Under the pieces are notes generated by a model. That model was not told the origin of the DNA, made no database searches, and saw only the letters and a program-made list of their open reading frames with translations. This document shows, in pieces, positions 53,784 to 63,120 of a stretch of 64,000 nucleotides of DNA (positions are counted from its first letter, which is position 1; each line of letters begins with the position of its first letter). Position numbers and translations under genes: made by a program. This DNA comes from Amycolatopsis benzoatilytica AK 16/65. Its GTDB lineage: Bacteria > Actinomycetota > Actinomycetes > Mycobacteriales > Pseudonocardiaceae. The stretch is taken from assembly GCF_000383915.1 (NCBI RefSeq), contig NZ_KB912942.1, forward strand, positions 4,927,039 to 4,991,038, written 5' to 3'.

Positions 53784-55625
53784 ATGTGCGGAATCGCGGG
53801 CTGGGTGTCCTACGAGTCCGATCTCACGCAGCGCCAGGAGATCGCGGACGCGATGACCGAAACGATGTCCTGCCGCGGCCCGGACGACCGAGGCGTCTGG
53901 GTCCGCCGGTCGGTCGCGCTCGGCCACCGCCGGCTGGCGATCATCGACCTGCCCGGCGGCAAACAGCCGATGAGCGTCCGCACGCCCAACGGCGAGGTCG
54001 CGATGGTCTACAGCGGCGAGGCGTACAACTTCACCGAACTGCGCGAAGAGCTCACCAAGCTCGGCCACACCTGGGAGACCGACAGCGACACCGAGGTCGT
54101 CCTGCACGGCTACCTGCAGTGGGGCACCGACCTGGTGGACCGGCTCAACGGCATGTACGCGTTCGCGATCTGGGACGAGCGCGACCAGAAACTCGTGATG
54201 ATCCGCGACCGGATGGGCATCAAGCCGTTCTACTACTACCCCACTCGCGACGGCGTGCTGTTCGGCTCGGAGCCGAAAGCGATCCTGGCGAACCCGTTGG
54301 CGCGCAAGGCAGTCGACGCGGACGGGCTCCGCGAGCTGCTGGCCTTCACGAAGCGGCCGGGCTGGTCGCTGTGGAAGGACATGTACGAAGTCGAGCCGGG
54401 CACCGTCGTGACGGTGACCCGCGACGGCATCAACACCCGGACCTACTGGAAGCTCGACGCCCAGCAGCACACCGACGACCAGGAGACCACGGTCGCGCGG
54501 GTGCGCGATCTGATGACCGACATCGTCAACCGGCAGCTGATCGCCGACGTGCCGCGCTGCGTCCTGCTTTCCGGCGGCCTCGACTCCAGTGCGGTCACCG
54601 GCCTCGCCGCCGCCCGCCTCGTCGAGGAGGGCGAGCAGCTCCGCACGTTCTCCGTCGACTTCTTCGGCCAGGAGGAGAACTTCCAGCCGGACGAGATGCG
54701 CGACACCCCGGACTCGCCCTACATCCGCGACGTCGCGAAGCTGGTCGGGTCCGCGCACCAGGACGTAATGCTGAACCCGGCCGACCTGAGCGACCCGGAC
54801 GTGCGCCGCGCGGTCGTGCGGGCCCGCGACATCCCGTCCGGGCTCGGCGACATGGACACGTCGTTGTACTTGCTGTTCAAGGCGATCCGCGGGGAATCGA
54901 CGGTCGCGCTGTCCGGCGAGTCGGCGGACGAGGTGTTCGGCGGGTACCGCTGGTTCCACGACGAGGCCGCGGTGAACGCGGACACCTTCCCGTGGCTGGC
55001 CTTCCGCAACAGCCTGATGGACGACCGGGAGTCGCTGCTCGATCCGGGACTGGCCGCGAAACTGGACCTGCCCTCCTACATCGACGACCAGTACCGCACC
55101 GCGGTGGCCCAGGTCGACCCGCTGGACGGCGAATCCGCCCGCGAGTCCCGGATGCGGGTCATCTCGCACCTGCACCTGACCCGTTTCGTCCGGCAGCTGC
55201 TGGACCGCAAGGACCGGATGTCGATGGCGGTCGGGCTGGAGGTCCGGGTGCCGTTCTGCGACCACCGGCTGGTCGAGTACGTCTACAACGCGCCGTGGTC
55301 GCTGAAAACCTTCGACGGCCGGGAAAAGAGCTTGCTGCGGCACGCGACCAAACACGTGCTGCCGGCGTCGGTGCGCGACCGGGTGAAGAGCCCGTATCCG
55401 TCCACGCAGGACCCCGGCTACGCGATCGCGCTGCAGCAGCAGGTCAAGGAAGTCCTGGCGCAGAAGGACAACCCGGTATTCGACATCGTCGGCCGCGACT
55501 GGCTGCAGGCCGCCGCGGAAACCGATTCGTCCGCGATCAGCCAGGCCCAGCGCATCGGCATGGACCGCACTCTGGACCTGTACCACTGGTTCGACATGTA
55601 CTCGCCGGAACTGCAGCTGGGCTGA
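53784..55625 (+). CDS. asnB: Asparagine synthase (glutamine-hydrolysing)
   Basis: A 613-residue class B asparagine synthetase. After the initiator Met comes the nucleophile Cys2 (MCGIAGWVSYES) of the glutaminase domain, then the ATP-pyrophosphatase signature LLSGGLDSSAVTGLAAARL near residue 262 and SGESADEVFGGYRWFH. The C-terminal part is complete (RDRVKSPYPSTQDPGYA). The ATG has a good ribosome binding site (GGGAGG). It stands alone between the kdp promoter and a palindromic repeat. An amide-forming enzyme of a natural product pathway is possible, but the domain set and the isolated locus favour primary metabolism. Confidence 0.93.
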   Translation: MCGIAGWVSYESDLTQRQEIADAMTETMSCRGPDDRGVWVRRSVALGHRRLAIIDLPGGKQPMSVRTPNGEVAMVYSGEAYNFTELREELTKLGHTWETDSDTEVVLHGYLQWGTDLVDRLNGMYAFAIWDERDQKLVMIRDRMGIKPFYYYPTRDGVLFGSEPKAILANPLARKAVDADGLRELLAFTKRPGWSLWKDMYEVEPGTVVTVTRDGINTRTYWKLDAQQHTDDQETTVARVRDLMTDIVNRQLIADVPRCVLLSGGLDSSAVTGLAAARLVEEGEQLRTFSVDFFGQEENFQPDEMRDTPDSPYIRDVAKLVGSAHQDVMLNPADLSDPDVRRAVVRARDIPSGLGDMDTSLYLLFKAIRGESTVALSGESADEVFGGYRWFHDEAAVNADTFPWLAFRNSLMDDRESLLDPGLAAKLDLPSYIDDQYRTAVAQVDPLDGESARESRMRVISHLHLTRFVRQLLDRKDRMSMAVGLEVRVPFCDHRLVEYVYNAPWSLKTFDGREKSLLRHATKHVLPASVRDRVKSPYPSTQDPGYAIALQQQVKEVLAQKDNPVFDIVGRDWLQAAAETDSSAISQAQRIGMDRTLDLYHWFDMYSPELQLG

Positions 55626-55643
55626 GCCGGGGGAGCTGAAAAG

Positions 55644-55694
55644 CCGTGAAGGGAACATTGAGGGACTCAGAGTTCCTCAATGTTCCCTTCACGG
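55644..55694. terminator. 20-bp hairpin, AATGTT-type palindromic repeat
   Basis: CCGTGAAGGGAACATTGAGG pairs perfectly with CCTCAATGTTCCCTTCACGG around an 11-base loop. It begins 19 bp after the asnB stop and lies between convergent genes. Confidence 0.8.
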
Positions 55695-55715
55695 ACGCCG
55701 AACCGGGCCCGCGGG

Positions 55716-56249
55716 TCAGAGTTCCAGCCGCGCGTCCACGTCCGCGCCGTGCACGTCCAGCTCCGCGCCCGCCCCGCTCAGCAGCCGCCGGGCGGCGGTG
55801 TTGTCCACTGTGGTCGTCGCGACGAACCGGGCCGCGCCGCCGTCCCGGGCGGCTTCCATCAGCACCTCGGCGACGCGCTTGCCGATCCCGCGCCCGCGCA
55901 TGGACCGGCTCAGCCACACCCCGGCTTCGACCTCCATCGCCGCCTGGCCGGACACCGGCCGCAGCCGGGCCGCACCGGCCGGGTTCCCGTCGACCTCGAT
56001 CAGCCAGGTGGTCTCGATCGCGGTGTCCGGGTTGAGCGAACGACGCCGGTGAAACGCCAGGAACGCCTCGCGCCGCGCGTCGTTCCAGCCCGCCGGGCCG
56101 TCCACCGGCGGCATGACTTCGAGCGGGTCGGCGTCGGCCACCGCGGCCTCGAGCAGCCGCGCGAGCTCGGGCTCGTCCAGCGGGATCAGCACGATCTCGG
56201 ATTCTCCGGATCCAGGCACGCCCCGCAGCTTGGCACGACCGCCCGGCAC
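55716..56249 (-). CDS. GNAT family N-acetyltransferase
   Basis: A 177-residue GNAT acetyltransferase of the RimJ-like kind. The acetyl-CoA loop is SRSMRGRGIGKRVAEVL and the later motif TTTVDNTAARRLLSGAGAEL. The GTG at 56249 is preceded by a G-rich site; a second GTG ten codons in (56219) would give a shorter protein beginning near homology. The substrate is unknown. It is separated from the next gene by 120 bp. Confidence 0.78.
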   Translation of the reverse strand: MPGGRAKLRGVPGSGESEIVLIPLDEPELARLLEAAVADADPLEVMPPVDGPAGWNDARREAFLAFHRRRSLNPDTAIETTWLIEVDGNPAGAARLRPVSGQAAMEVEAGVWLSRSMRGRGIGKRVAEVLMEAARDGGAARFVATTTVDNTAARRLLSGAGAELDVHGADVDARLEL

Positions 56250-56369
56250 GCGCTACCCCGTTCGGCCCAGTCGTTACGATCGGGAAAGGCGATGCCGCCA
56301 CTGGCCGCCTCGATCCCGCCCGCCCCGGCGCGCTCGCCGACGCCGTCGCCTACCTCCGGAAACCCGGAC

Positions 56370-57371
56370 CTACCTGCGCACCTCCGCCACTCGGACCGGC
56401 CGGTTCTCCCGGCGCGAGACTTCGCACGCTTCCGCGATATAGAACGCCTCCAGCGCGTCTGCCGCCCCGGCTGGAGACGGTGCCCGGCCTGCCGCCACCG
56501 CCAGGAACTCCCGCAGCTCAGCCGCGTACGCCGGCCGGAACCGTTCCATGAATCCCGGATACGCCGGCCCCGGCAACGGCGCGAACCCCGGCTCTACCGA
56601 CCGCAGCGGAGCCCGTCCGTCCAAGCCCACCACGGCATTCCCCTTCGAGCCGAGCGCCTCGAACCGCACGTCGTAGCCGGCTCCGTTGTAGCGCGTGAGC
56701 GAAACCGTCGCGAGAGTTCCGTCGTCCAGCGTCATCGCTACGGCCGCGGTGTCGACGTCTCCGGCCTCCGCGAAGAACTGCTCGCCCTTGTTGCGCCCCA
56801 CCGCGAACACCTCCTCGACCTCCCGCCCGGTCACCCACCGGACGATGTCGAAGTCGTGCACGCCGCAGTCCCGGAACAGCCCGCCGGAATGCGCGACGTA
56901 CTCCGCCGGCGGCGGGGCCGGGTCCAAAGTGGTCGCCCGGACGCTGTGCAGCCAGCCCAGTTCGCCGTTTTCCACCGCGGCACGCGCCGCCTGGTAGCCC
57001 GCGTCGAACCGGCGCTGGAACCCGATTTGCACCGGCACGTCCGAGCCGGCGATCCGGTCGATCACCGCCAGCGTGCCCGGAATGTCCGCGGCCACCGGCT
57101 TTTCGCAGAAAACCGGCAGGCCGGCGTCGACCGCGCGCAGGATCAGCGACGGGTGCGCGTCAGTGGCGGCGGCGATCACCAGCCCGTCGAGACCCGCGCC
57201 GAACAGCGCGTCGATCCCGTCGGCCGCCTCCACGCCGAGCTTCGCCGCGGTCGCCTTGGCCCGCGCCGGATCGACGTCGGCCACCACCACCGACTCGACC
57301 TCGGCGAACGCGGCGAGCGTTTCCGCGTGCGCCGCGCCGATCCGCCCGGTGCCCGCCAGTCCCAACCTCAT
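56370..57371 (-). CDS. Gfo/Idh/MocA family oxidoreductase (inositol dehydrogenase-like)
   Basis: A 333-residue NAD(P)-dependent sugar oxidoreductase. The Rossmann motif is LAGTGRIGAAHAE (5-17), the catalytic lysine is in CEKPVA (EKP 90-92), and SGGLFRDCGVHDFDIVRW contains the DxxxH pair of the active site. The best-known relatives are inositol 2-dehydrogenase (IolG) and related scyllo-inositol enzymes. The ATG overlaps the LacI stop by four bases. It would act with the IolE-like protein encoded divergently. The exact sugar is not fixed by sequence. Confidence 0.85.
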   Translation of the reverse strand: MRLGLAGTGRIGAAHAETLAAFAEVESVVVADVDPARAKATAAKLGVEAADGIDALFGAGLDGLVIAAATDAHPSLILRAVDAGLPVFCEKPVAADIPGTLAVIDRIAGSDVPVQIGFQRRFDAGYQAARAAVENGELGWLHSVRATTLDPAPPPAEYVAHSGGLFRDCGVHDFDIVRWVTGREVEEVFAVGRNKGEQFFAEAGDVDTAAVAMTLDDGTLATVSLTRYNGAGYDVRFEALGSKGNAVVGLDGRAPLRSVEPGFAPLPGPAYPGFMERFRPAYAAELREFLAVAAGRAPSPAGAADALEAFYIAEACEVSRRENRPVRVAEVRR

Positions 57372-58378
57372 CGTTGCGCCTCCTCGTCGAGTGGGTTCGG
57401 CCCGGTGGTCGACCGCACCACCAGGGACGGATGAAGCAGATGCCGCACCGGTTCGGCGCGTTCGCCGCGGACGCGCTCCAGCAGCGCGTCGAAAGCCAGC
57501 CGGCCCATCTCGGTCCGTGGCTGATCCACTGTGGTCAGCGAGATGTGCCGCAGCGACGCCAGCGAGGTGTTGTCATAGCCCACCACCGAAACGTCCTCCG
57601 GCACGCGCAGGCCGTGTTCTTCCAGCGCTGAGATCGCACCGACGGCGTTGAAGTCGTTGCCCGCCAGCAATGCGGTGGGCATTCCGGCGGAGAGCAGTTC
57701 CCGCACCGCCTTCTCGCCAGCCGTGTCCGTGTGCTCACTGCGCACCACGAGCGGCGCGAGGCCGTGCGCGCGCATCGCCCGCTGGAATCCTCGCCGTCGC
57801 GCGGCCGCGCCGGCCGCTCCCCCGCCGTCGAGATGCGCGATCCGGCGGTGCCCCAGCTGGACCAGATGCTCGACCGCGAGCGCCGCGCCCGCCTCGCCGT
57901 CGTCGTTCACGGTGTCCACTCCGGACAGTCGCGACGTGCGGGAAACCAGCACCACCGGACACTGCCGGGCCGCCGCTTCGATCGCCGCTGCCGGAACCAC
58001 CGGCGACAAAAGGATCACGCCGGCCGGACGGAACGACAGCAGGCTCCGCAACGCCGCGCCTTCCCGCGCCGGCATCCGGCCGCCGGTGTTCAGGATCAGG
58101 TCGAACCCGGCCGCCTGCGCCGCCGCGTCCAGTCCTTCCACCACATCGGCGAAGAAAGCGTTGCGCAGATCGTTCACCATCACCCCCAGCACGGTCGACG
58201 TACGGCTGGCCAGCGACCGCGCCATCACGTGCGGGGAATAGCCCAGTTCGTCGGCGGCTTCGAGCACTGCGGCGCGCCGCCGCGCGGAGACGTTCGGCGC
58301 ATTGCGCATCACGAGCGACACCAGCGCCCGGGAGACTCCGGCCCGTGCGGCCACGTCCTCCATCGTGGGCCTGCCCAT
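57368..58378 (-). CDS. LacI family transcriptional regulator
   Basis: A 336-residue LacI regulator. The N-terminal helix-turn-helix and hinge are TMEDVAARAGVSRALVSLVM and LGYSPHVMARSLASR; the periplasmic-binding-protein-like domain follows (VLGVMVNDLRNAFFADVVEG, GNDFNAVGAISALEEHGLRVPEDVSVVGYDN). It is first in an operon with the oxidoreductase and divergent from the iolE-like/ABC operon. A perfect 14-bp palindrome in the gap is the evident operator for both directions. Confidence 0.92.
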   Translation of the reverse strand: MGRPTMEDVAARAGVSRALVSLVMRNAPNVSARRRAAVLEAADELGYSPHVMARSLASRTSTVLGVMVNDLRNAFFADVVEGLDAAAQAAGFDLILNTGGRMPAREGAALRSLLSFRPAGVILLSPVVPAAAIEAAARQCPVVLVSRTSRLSGVDTVNDDGEAGAALAVEHLVQLGHRRIAHLDGGGAAGAAARRRGFQRAMRAHGLAPLVVRSEHTDTAGEKAVRELLSAGMPTALLAGNDFNAVGAISALEEHGLRVPEDVSVVGYDNTSLASLRHISLTTVDQPRTEMGRLAFDALLERVRGERAEPVRHLLHPSLVVRSTTGPNPLDEEAQR

Positions 58379-58428
58379 CCGAGACCTCCCCGATGAACCC
58401 TTGACGCGACGGTCCGGACGCTACAAGC

Positions 58429-58442
58429 TTAGAGCGCTCTAA
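58429..58442. promoter_or_regulatory. LacI operator, perfect 14-bp palindrome
   Basis: TTAGAGCGCTCTAA has the central CG and overall form of LacI/GalR operators. It lies between the divergent LacI gene and the sugar operon, 43 bp before the latter's ATG, where binding would repress both. Confidence 0.8.
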
Positions 58443-58484
58443 TCAAGCGCGCGCTCTCACCGTCCCCCGACCGGAGAGGGATCC

Positions 58485-59357
58485 ATGACCGCGAAGATCC
58501 GTGTCGCCGCCGCCCCGATTTCCTGGGGAGTGTGCGAAGTTCCCGGCTGGGGCCGGGTGCTCGACTCCCCGGTCGTCCTCGGCGAAATGGCCGGACTCGG
58601 CATCACCGCAACGGAACTCGGGCCGCCCGGCTACCTGCCGCGCGATCCGGCCGAGCTGAAAGCGTTGCTGGAAAGCTACCGGCTCGAACTGCTCGGCGGC
58701 TTCCTCGCCGTTGCCCTGCATCGGAATCCGGCCACTGCCGTCGCCGAAGCCGAAGAATCGGCCGCGCTCTTCGCCGCGTGCGGCGCCGGCCTGCTGGTGC
58801 TCGCCGCGGCGACCGGGCTCGACGGTTACGACGAACGGCCGGAGCTGACCGCCGCCGAATGGTCCACTTTGGTCCGCACAGCGGGCCAGATCCGCGACGT
58901 GGCGGCGAAGCACGGCCTGCAGACCGTACTGCACCCGCACGTCGGCACGCACGTGGAGACTGAAGCCGAGGTCGAACGTTTCCTGGCGGACTCGGATCTT
59001 CCGCTCTGCCTGGACACCGGGCACCTGCTGATCGGCGGCACCGATCCGGTCGCGCTCGCGCAGCGGCATCCGCATCGGATCGGCCATCTGCACCTCAAGG
59101 ACGTCCGCGGCGACCTGGCATCCGCGGTTCGCGCTGGCAGACTGCCCTATGCCGAGGCGGTCGGCCAGGGCCTTTACGTGCCGCTCGGCCAAGGCGACGT
59201 CGATCTCGAAGCCATGATCCGCGCGGTGACCGAAGCGGGCTACCGCGGCTGGTACGTGCTGGAGCAAGATACCGCGCTGAGCGAGGACAGCCCGGTCGAC
59301 CAGCCCGGCCGGGACGTCGCGGCCAGCCTCGCATACCTGAGGAAGATCACCGGCTGA
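58485..59357 (+). CDS. IolE-like sugar isomerase/dehydratase (TIM barrel)
   Basis: A 290-residue xylose-isomerase-like TIM barrel. The start VAAAPISWGVCEVPGWG is typical of the IolE/MocC (inosose dehydratase) group. Metal-site acids and histidines are in HPHVGTHVETEAEVERFL, CLDTGHLLIGG, GHLHLKDV and GWYVLEQD. The ATG follows a good ribosome binding site. With the divergent dehydrogenase it suggests breakdown of myo-inositol or a related cyclitol; the rest of an iol pathway (iolB, C, D) is absent here. Confidence 0.82.
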   Translation: MTAKIRVAAAPISWGVCEVPGWGRVLDSPVVLGEMAGLGITATELGPPGYLPRDPAELKALLESYRLELLGGFLAVALHRNPATAVAEAEESAALFAACGAGLLVLAAATGLDGYDERPELTAAEWSTLVRTAGQIRDVAAKHGLQTVLHPHVGTHVETEAEVERFLADSDLPLCLDTGHLLIGGTDPVALAQRHPHRIGHLHLKDVRGDLASAVRAGRLPYAEAVGQGLYVPLGQGDVDLEAMIRAVTEAGYRGWYVLEQDTALSEDSPVDQPGRDVAASLAYLRKITG

Positions 59358-59386
59358 CGTCAGAAGAGAAGCGAGGAGAGACAACG

Positions 59387-60388
59387 ATGTCCCATCGCTG
59401 GGGGCGCAAACGGCGCTCCGGCCGCTTGACGGCGGGCCTGCTGGCCGCCGGTCTGCTGCTGTCCGCGTGCACTGGCCCTGCCGCCGAGCCGAAGTCGACC
59501 GCACCCGCGGCCGCGCCGACGCCGTCCGGGCCGCTGAGGGTCTCGGTGATCACGCACGGCACCGCGGGCGACGCGTTCTGGAACGTGGTGAAGAACGGTG
59601 CCGAACAAGCGGGCAAAGACCTTGGCGTGCAGGTGGAGTACGCGTCGGACGGCGATCCGGGCGCGCAGGCGAAGCTGATCGACAACGCGGTCGCGCAGCA
59701 GACCGGCGGGCTCGTCGTCTCGATGGCGAACCCGGACGCGCTGCGGCCGTCCATCGAGGCCGCGGTCCGCGCCGGGATCCCGGTGATCACGATCAACTCC
59801 GGCGAAGACAAGAGCGCGGAGTACGGCGCGCTCACCCACGTCGGGCAGAACGAGTCGATCGCCGGGCAGGACGCCGGGAAGAAGTTCAAGGAGCTCGGCA
59901 AGCACAAGCTGCTCTGCGTGATCCACGAGGCCGGCAACGTCGGGCAGGCGCAACGCTGCGACGGCGCGAAGGCCGGATTCGCCGGCACCGTGCAGACGCT
60001 GCAGGTGGACATCTCCAACCCGGCCGACGCCGAATCGCGCATCCGCGGCGCGGTGCAGACCGATGCCTCGATCGACGCGGTCCTCACGCTGAATTCGCAG
60101 GTCGCCGCCCGCGCGGTGAGCGCGATCAAGTCGGTCGGGTCGAAGGCGCAGGTCGCCACGTTCGACCTGAACTCCGACGTGGTGGCCGCGATCAAGACCG
60201 GCGACGTGCTCTTCGCGGTCGACCAGCAGCAGTACGAACAGGGCTACCTGCCGGTGCAGTTCCTCAAGCTGTACCGGGACAACGCGAATGTCGTCGGCGG
60301 CGGCAAGCCGGTGCTCACCGGACCCGACCTGGTCGACAAATCCACAGTGGACAAGGTCGGCCAGTACGTGCAAAGGGGCACCCGATGA
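59387..60388 (+). CDS. Sugar ABC transporter substrate-binding lipoprotein
   Basis: A 333-residue periplasmic-binding protein of the ribose/galactose type (peripla_BP_4). The signal peptide ends in LLLSAC with C28 lipidated, followed by a Pro/Ala/Thr linker, then [20 protein letters not shown] and [20 protein letters not shown], standard lobe motifs. The final part [19 protein letters not shown] is family typical. The stop overlaps the permease start (ATGA). Substrate probably a cyclitol or sugar, by context. Confidence 0.9.
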   Translation: MSHRWGRKRRSGRLTAGLLAAGLLLSACTGPAAEPKSTAPAAAPTPSGPLRVSVITHGTAGDAFWNVVKNGAEQAGKDLGVQVEYASDGDPGAQAKLIDNAVAQQTGGLVVSMANPDALRPSIEAAVRAGIPVITINSGEDKSAEYGALTHVGQNESIAGQDAGKKFKELGKHKLLCVIHEAGNVGQAQRCDGAKAGFAGTVQTLQVDISNPADAESRIRGAVQTDASIDAVLTLNSQVAARAVSAIKSVGSKAQVATFDLNSDVVAAIKTGDVLFAVDQQQYEQGYLPVQFLKLYRDNANVVGGGKPVLTGPDLVDKSTVDKVGQYVQRGTR

Positions 60389-61413
60389 CGACCGTCGACG
60401 AACGGCTGGCGAAACCGCGCCTGACCGACCGGCTGGTGCTGCGCCCGGAGATCGGCGCGCTGCTCGGCGCGGTCGTGGTCTTCCTGTTCTTCACCTTCGC
60501 CACCGACAAGTTCTTCAGCGCCAGTGGCGCCGCGACCTGGCTGGACGACGCGGCGACGCTCGGCATCATGGCCGTGGCGGTGTCACTGCTGATGGTCGGC
60601 GGCGAGTTCGACCTTTCCGCCGGTGTGATGACCGCGTCCACCTCGCTGGTCACCGCGATCCTCGCCACCCAGGCCGGCTGGAACGTCTGGCTCGCGCTGC
60701 TCGTTTCGCTGGTCTTCGCGCTGGCGGTCGGCGCGTTCAACGGCTGGCTGGTGATGAAGACCGGCCTGCCGAGCTTCATCGTCACACTCGGCACTTTCCT
60801 TGCCTTGCAGGGGCTGAACCTCGGGGTGACGCGGCTGGTGACCGGGACCGTGCAGGTGTCCGGGATGCGCTCCACCGACGGCTACGCGTCCGCCGGGTTC
60901 GTCTTCGCCTCCACTGTGGACGTCGGCGGTACCCCGTTCCAGATCTCCATCGTCTGGTGGCTCGGCGCGATCGCGGTCGCCGCCTGGCTGCTGCTGCGCA
61001 CCCGGTTCGGCAACTGGATCTTCGCCGTCGGCGGCTCGGCGGCCAGCTCGCGCGCGGTCGGCGTGCCGGTGGTGCGCACGAAGATCCTGCTGTTCATGGG
61101 CACCGCGCTGGCCGCCTGGCTGGTCGGCTCCATCAACATCCTGCGGTTCGCGAGCGTGCAGGCGAACCAGGGCATCGGGCTGGAATTCCAGTACATCATC
61201 GCCGCGGTGATCGGCGGCTGCCTGCTCACCGGCGGCTTCGGCTCGGCCGTCGGCGCCGCGATCGGCGCGCTGATCTTCGGCATGGCGCGGCAAGGCATCG
61301 TGTTCGCCGGCTGGAACAACGACTGGTTCATGCTGTTCCTCGGCATCATGCTGCTGGCCGCGGTCCTGGTGAACAACGCACTGCGGCGACGCGCGGAAAG
61401 GGTACGGCGATGA
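60385..61413 (+). CDS. Sugar ABC transporter permease (RbsC/FrcC type)
   Basis: A 342-residue permease with about ten helices. The family signature [20 protein letters not shown] (as in RbsC) is present, as are [16 protein letters not shown] and the EAA-like region [22 protein letters not shown] overlaps join it to the binding protein before and to the ATPase after, so the three are tightly coupled. Confidence 0.92.
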   Translation: MTTVDERLAKPRLTDRLVLRPEIGALLGAVVVFLFFTFATDKFFSASGAATWLDDAATLGIMAVAVSLLMVGGEFDLSAGVMTASTSLVTAILATQAGWNVWLALLVSLVFALAVGAFNGWLVMKTGLPSFIVTLGTFLALQGLNLGVTRLVTGTVQVSGMRSTDGYASAGFVFASTVDVGGTPFQISIVWWLGAIAVAAWLLLRTRFGNWIFAVGGSAASSRAVGVPVVRTKILLFMGTALAAWLVGSINILRFASVQANQGIGLEFQYIIAAVIGGCLLTGGFGSAVGAAIGALIFGMARQGIVFAGWNNDWFMLFLGIMLLAAVLVNNALRRRAERVRR

Positions 61414-62183
61414 GCGCTCTCCTCGAAGTCCGCGAGATCGGCAAGCGGTACGGAAACGTAGTCGCGCTGCGCGAGGTGTCCACCGTCGTCAATGCCGGCG
61501 AAGTCACCTGCGTGCTCGGCGACAACGGGGCCGGCAAATCCACTTTGATCAAGATCCTCGCCGGAGTGCACCAGCACGACGCCGGCGAGTTCCTGGTGGA
61601 CGGCTCGCCGGTGCGGTTCGCTTCGCCGCGGGAGGCGCTGGACCGCGGCATCGCCACCGTGTACCAGGATCTCGCCGTGGTGCCGCTGATGAGCGTGTGG
61701 CGGAACTTCTTCCTCGGCTCCGAGCCGACCGTCGGGTTCGGGCCGTTCCGCGCCCTGGACCGGCGCAAGGGCCGGGCACTGACCAAGAAAGCGTTGTCCG
61801 ACATGGGCATCGACCTGCGCGACGTCGAACAGCCGGTCGGCACTCTCTCCGGCGGCGAACGCCAATGCGTGGCGATCGCCCGAGCCGTCCACTTCGGAGC
61901 GAAGGTGCTGATCCTGGACGAACCGACCGCAGCCCTGGGCGTGAAACAGGCCGGGCTGGTGCTGAAGCACGTCGCACAGGCGCGGGACCGGGGCCTGGGC
62001 GTCGTGCTGATCACCCACAATCCGCACCACGCGTACCCGGTGGCGGACCGGTTCCTGCTGCTCAAACGAGGCGCGCCGCTGGGGTCCTACGAGAAGTCCG
62101 AGATCGGCCTGCCGGAGCTGACCCAGCAGATGGCAGGCGGTGCCGAGCTGGCAGCGCTGGAACACGAACTCCGGCAGGCGTAG
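61410..62183 (+). CDS. Sugar ABC transporter ATPase, single-domain (FrcA type)
   Basis: A 257-residue ATPase with only one nucleotide-binding domain, unlike RbsA or XylG, which have two. Walker A is GDNGAGKST (37-45), signature [14 protein letters not shown] and Walker [13 protein letters not shown]. The Rhizobium fructose importer FrcBCA has the same order and the same single-domain ATPase. It would act as a homodimer. A long inverted repeat follows its stop. Confidence 0.92.
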   Translation: MSALLEVREIGKRYGNVVALREVSTVVNAGEVTCVLGDNGAGKSTLIKILAGVHQHDAGEFLVDGSPVRFASPREALDRGIATVYQDLAVVPLMSVWRNFFLGSEPTVGFGPFRALDRRKGRALTKKALSDMGIDLRDVEQPVGTLSGGERQCVAIARAVHFGAKVLILDEPTAALGVKQAGLVLKHVAQARDRGLGVVLITHNPHHAYPVADRFLLLKRGAPLGSYEKSEIGLPELTQQMAGGAELAALEHELRQA

Positions 62184-62190
62184 CGATCTC

Positions 62191-62230
62191 GTGAGTGGCT
62201 GAGCCGGTTGTCCGCGGCTCAGCCACTCAC
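62191..62230. terminator. 16-bp hairpin shared by convergent genes
   Basis: GTGAGTGGCTGAGCCG pairs perfectly with CGGCTCAGCCACTCAC around an 8-base loop. The right arm includes the stop codon of the alpha/beta hydrolase gene, so the terminator is built into its 3' end. Confidence 0.82.
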
Positions 62231-63046
62231 GGCGGCTTCCAGCCACGGCCGGACGACCGGCAGCACCACCGCCGCCTGCATCGCGCCCATATGGTCCAGC
62301 CCCGGCAGCACCTCGACCGTCCAGCCGCGCGCTTGCAGCTCAAGCCGCTCCCGCACCATCGGCCCGGCGATGTCGACCGTCACCCCGCCCCACCGCTCGG
62401 CGTAAACGATCCGGTCCTTCTCGCCGGCGAAGCACATTCGCGGGCACGACAGTTCGACCGCCCGGTCGTCGAAGTCCCGCAACGCCTCGTACAGCGTCAC
62501 GAACTGCTTCGTCTGCGCGGTCGACAAAGCGATGTCGACCGAGTCCCAGTCCCCCGGTTCGGCCGGTCCCGACTGCTCGGCCGCGGGCCCGGCCAGCGCC
62601 ATCTCCCAGGTAGCCCGGGTCACCGCGAGCATCTCCGCGTACGGCCCGTCCACCGGCGGATACCCGCCCATCACCAGCGCGGACAGCCGGTCGGTGCGCA
62701 TCGCCAGCTGCAGCCCGGAAAGCGCCAGCCAGGAGTAGCCGTAATACGCGAACCGGTCCGCCCCGACCGCGTCCGCGACCGTCAGGAAGTCGGCCGCCAC
62801 CAGGTCCGGGGTCAGGTCCGCCGGATGCGCCATCCGGTGCGCTTGATAGCCGAACGCCGCCACCCGGAACCCGTCGAGCCCGGCGATCAGCGAACGCCCC
62901 AGTTCCGGGTCGGCGCCCCATTGCCGGGCGGCCTCGGCTTCCGGTCCCGACGCCGGGCGCGGATCTTCCGGCACCAGCAGCACCGGACCGTCGCCGTACT
63001 CGAAAACCTCGATCGTCGAGCCGTCGGACAATCTCGCTTCCGTCAT
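62219..63046 (-). CDS. Alpha/beta hydrolase
   Basis: A 275-residue alpha/beta-hydrolase-fold protein. The nucleophile elbow is YYGYSWLALSG with S105; the usual final glycine of GxSxG is replaced by leucine (GYSWL), seen in a minority of the family. Later acid and histidine are in CFAGEKDRIVY and GLDHMGAMQ. The strand-helix pattern is complete. A strong dyad upstream suggests tight regulation, probably by a TetR-type protein. Substrate unknown. Confidence 0.82.
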   Translation of the reverse strand: MTEARLSDGSTIEVFEYGDGPVLLVPEDPRPASGPEAEAARQWGADPELGRSLIAGLDGFRVAAFGYQAHRMAHPADLTPDLVAADFLTVADAVGADRFAYYGYSWLALSGLQLAMRTDRLSALVMGGYPPVDGPYAEMLAVTRATWEMALAGPAAEQSGPAEPGDWDSVDIALSTAQTKQFVTLYEALRDFDDRAVELSCPRMCFAGEKDRIVYAERWGGVTVDIAGPMVRERLELQARGWTVEVLPGLDHMGAMQAAVVLPVVRPWLEAAVSG

Positions 63047-63056
63047 CCCACCATCT

Positions 63057-63105
63057 CTTTACGTTGTAAAGTATTACCGGCCGGCAGGATACTTTACGTA
63101 GTATC
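63057..63105 (-). promoter_or_regulatory. Paired operators upstream of the alpha/beta hydrolase
   Basis: Two palindromes lie side by side: CTTTAC-GTT-GTAAAG (63057-63071) and GATACT-TTACGT-AGTATC (63088-63105). Their facing halves also form a 9-bp inverted repeat, GTAAAGTAT and ATACTTTAC, around CCGGCCGG. The AT-rich, TetR-like style stands out in this GC-rich DNA. No regulator gene is adjacent. Confidence 0.7.
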
Positions 63106-63120
63106 GAGTTGTCGAATCAG

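Noticed and set aside
56288..56372. A plus-strand frame reading GRLDPARPGALADAVAYLRKPG, resembling the C-terminus of the IolE-like protein (AASLAYLRKITG)
   Set aside because: Only about ten residues match, there is no start or continuing homology, and the stretch lies between two minus-strand genes. It could be a gene remnant, but chance in GC-rich DNA is as likely.
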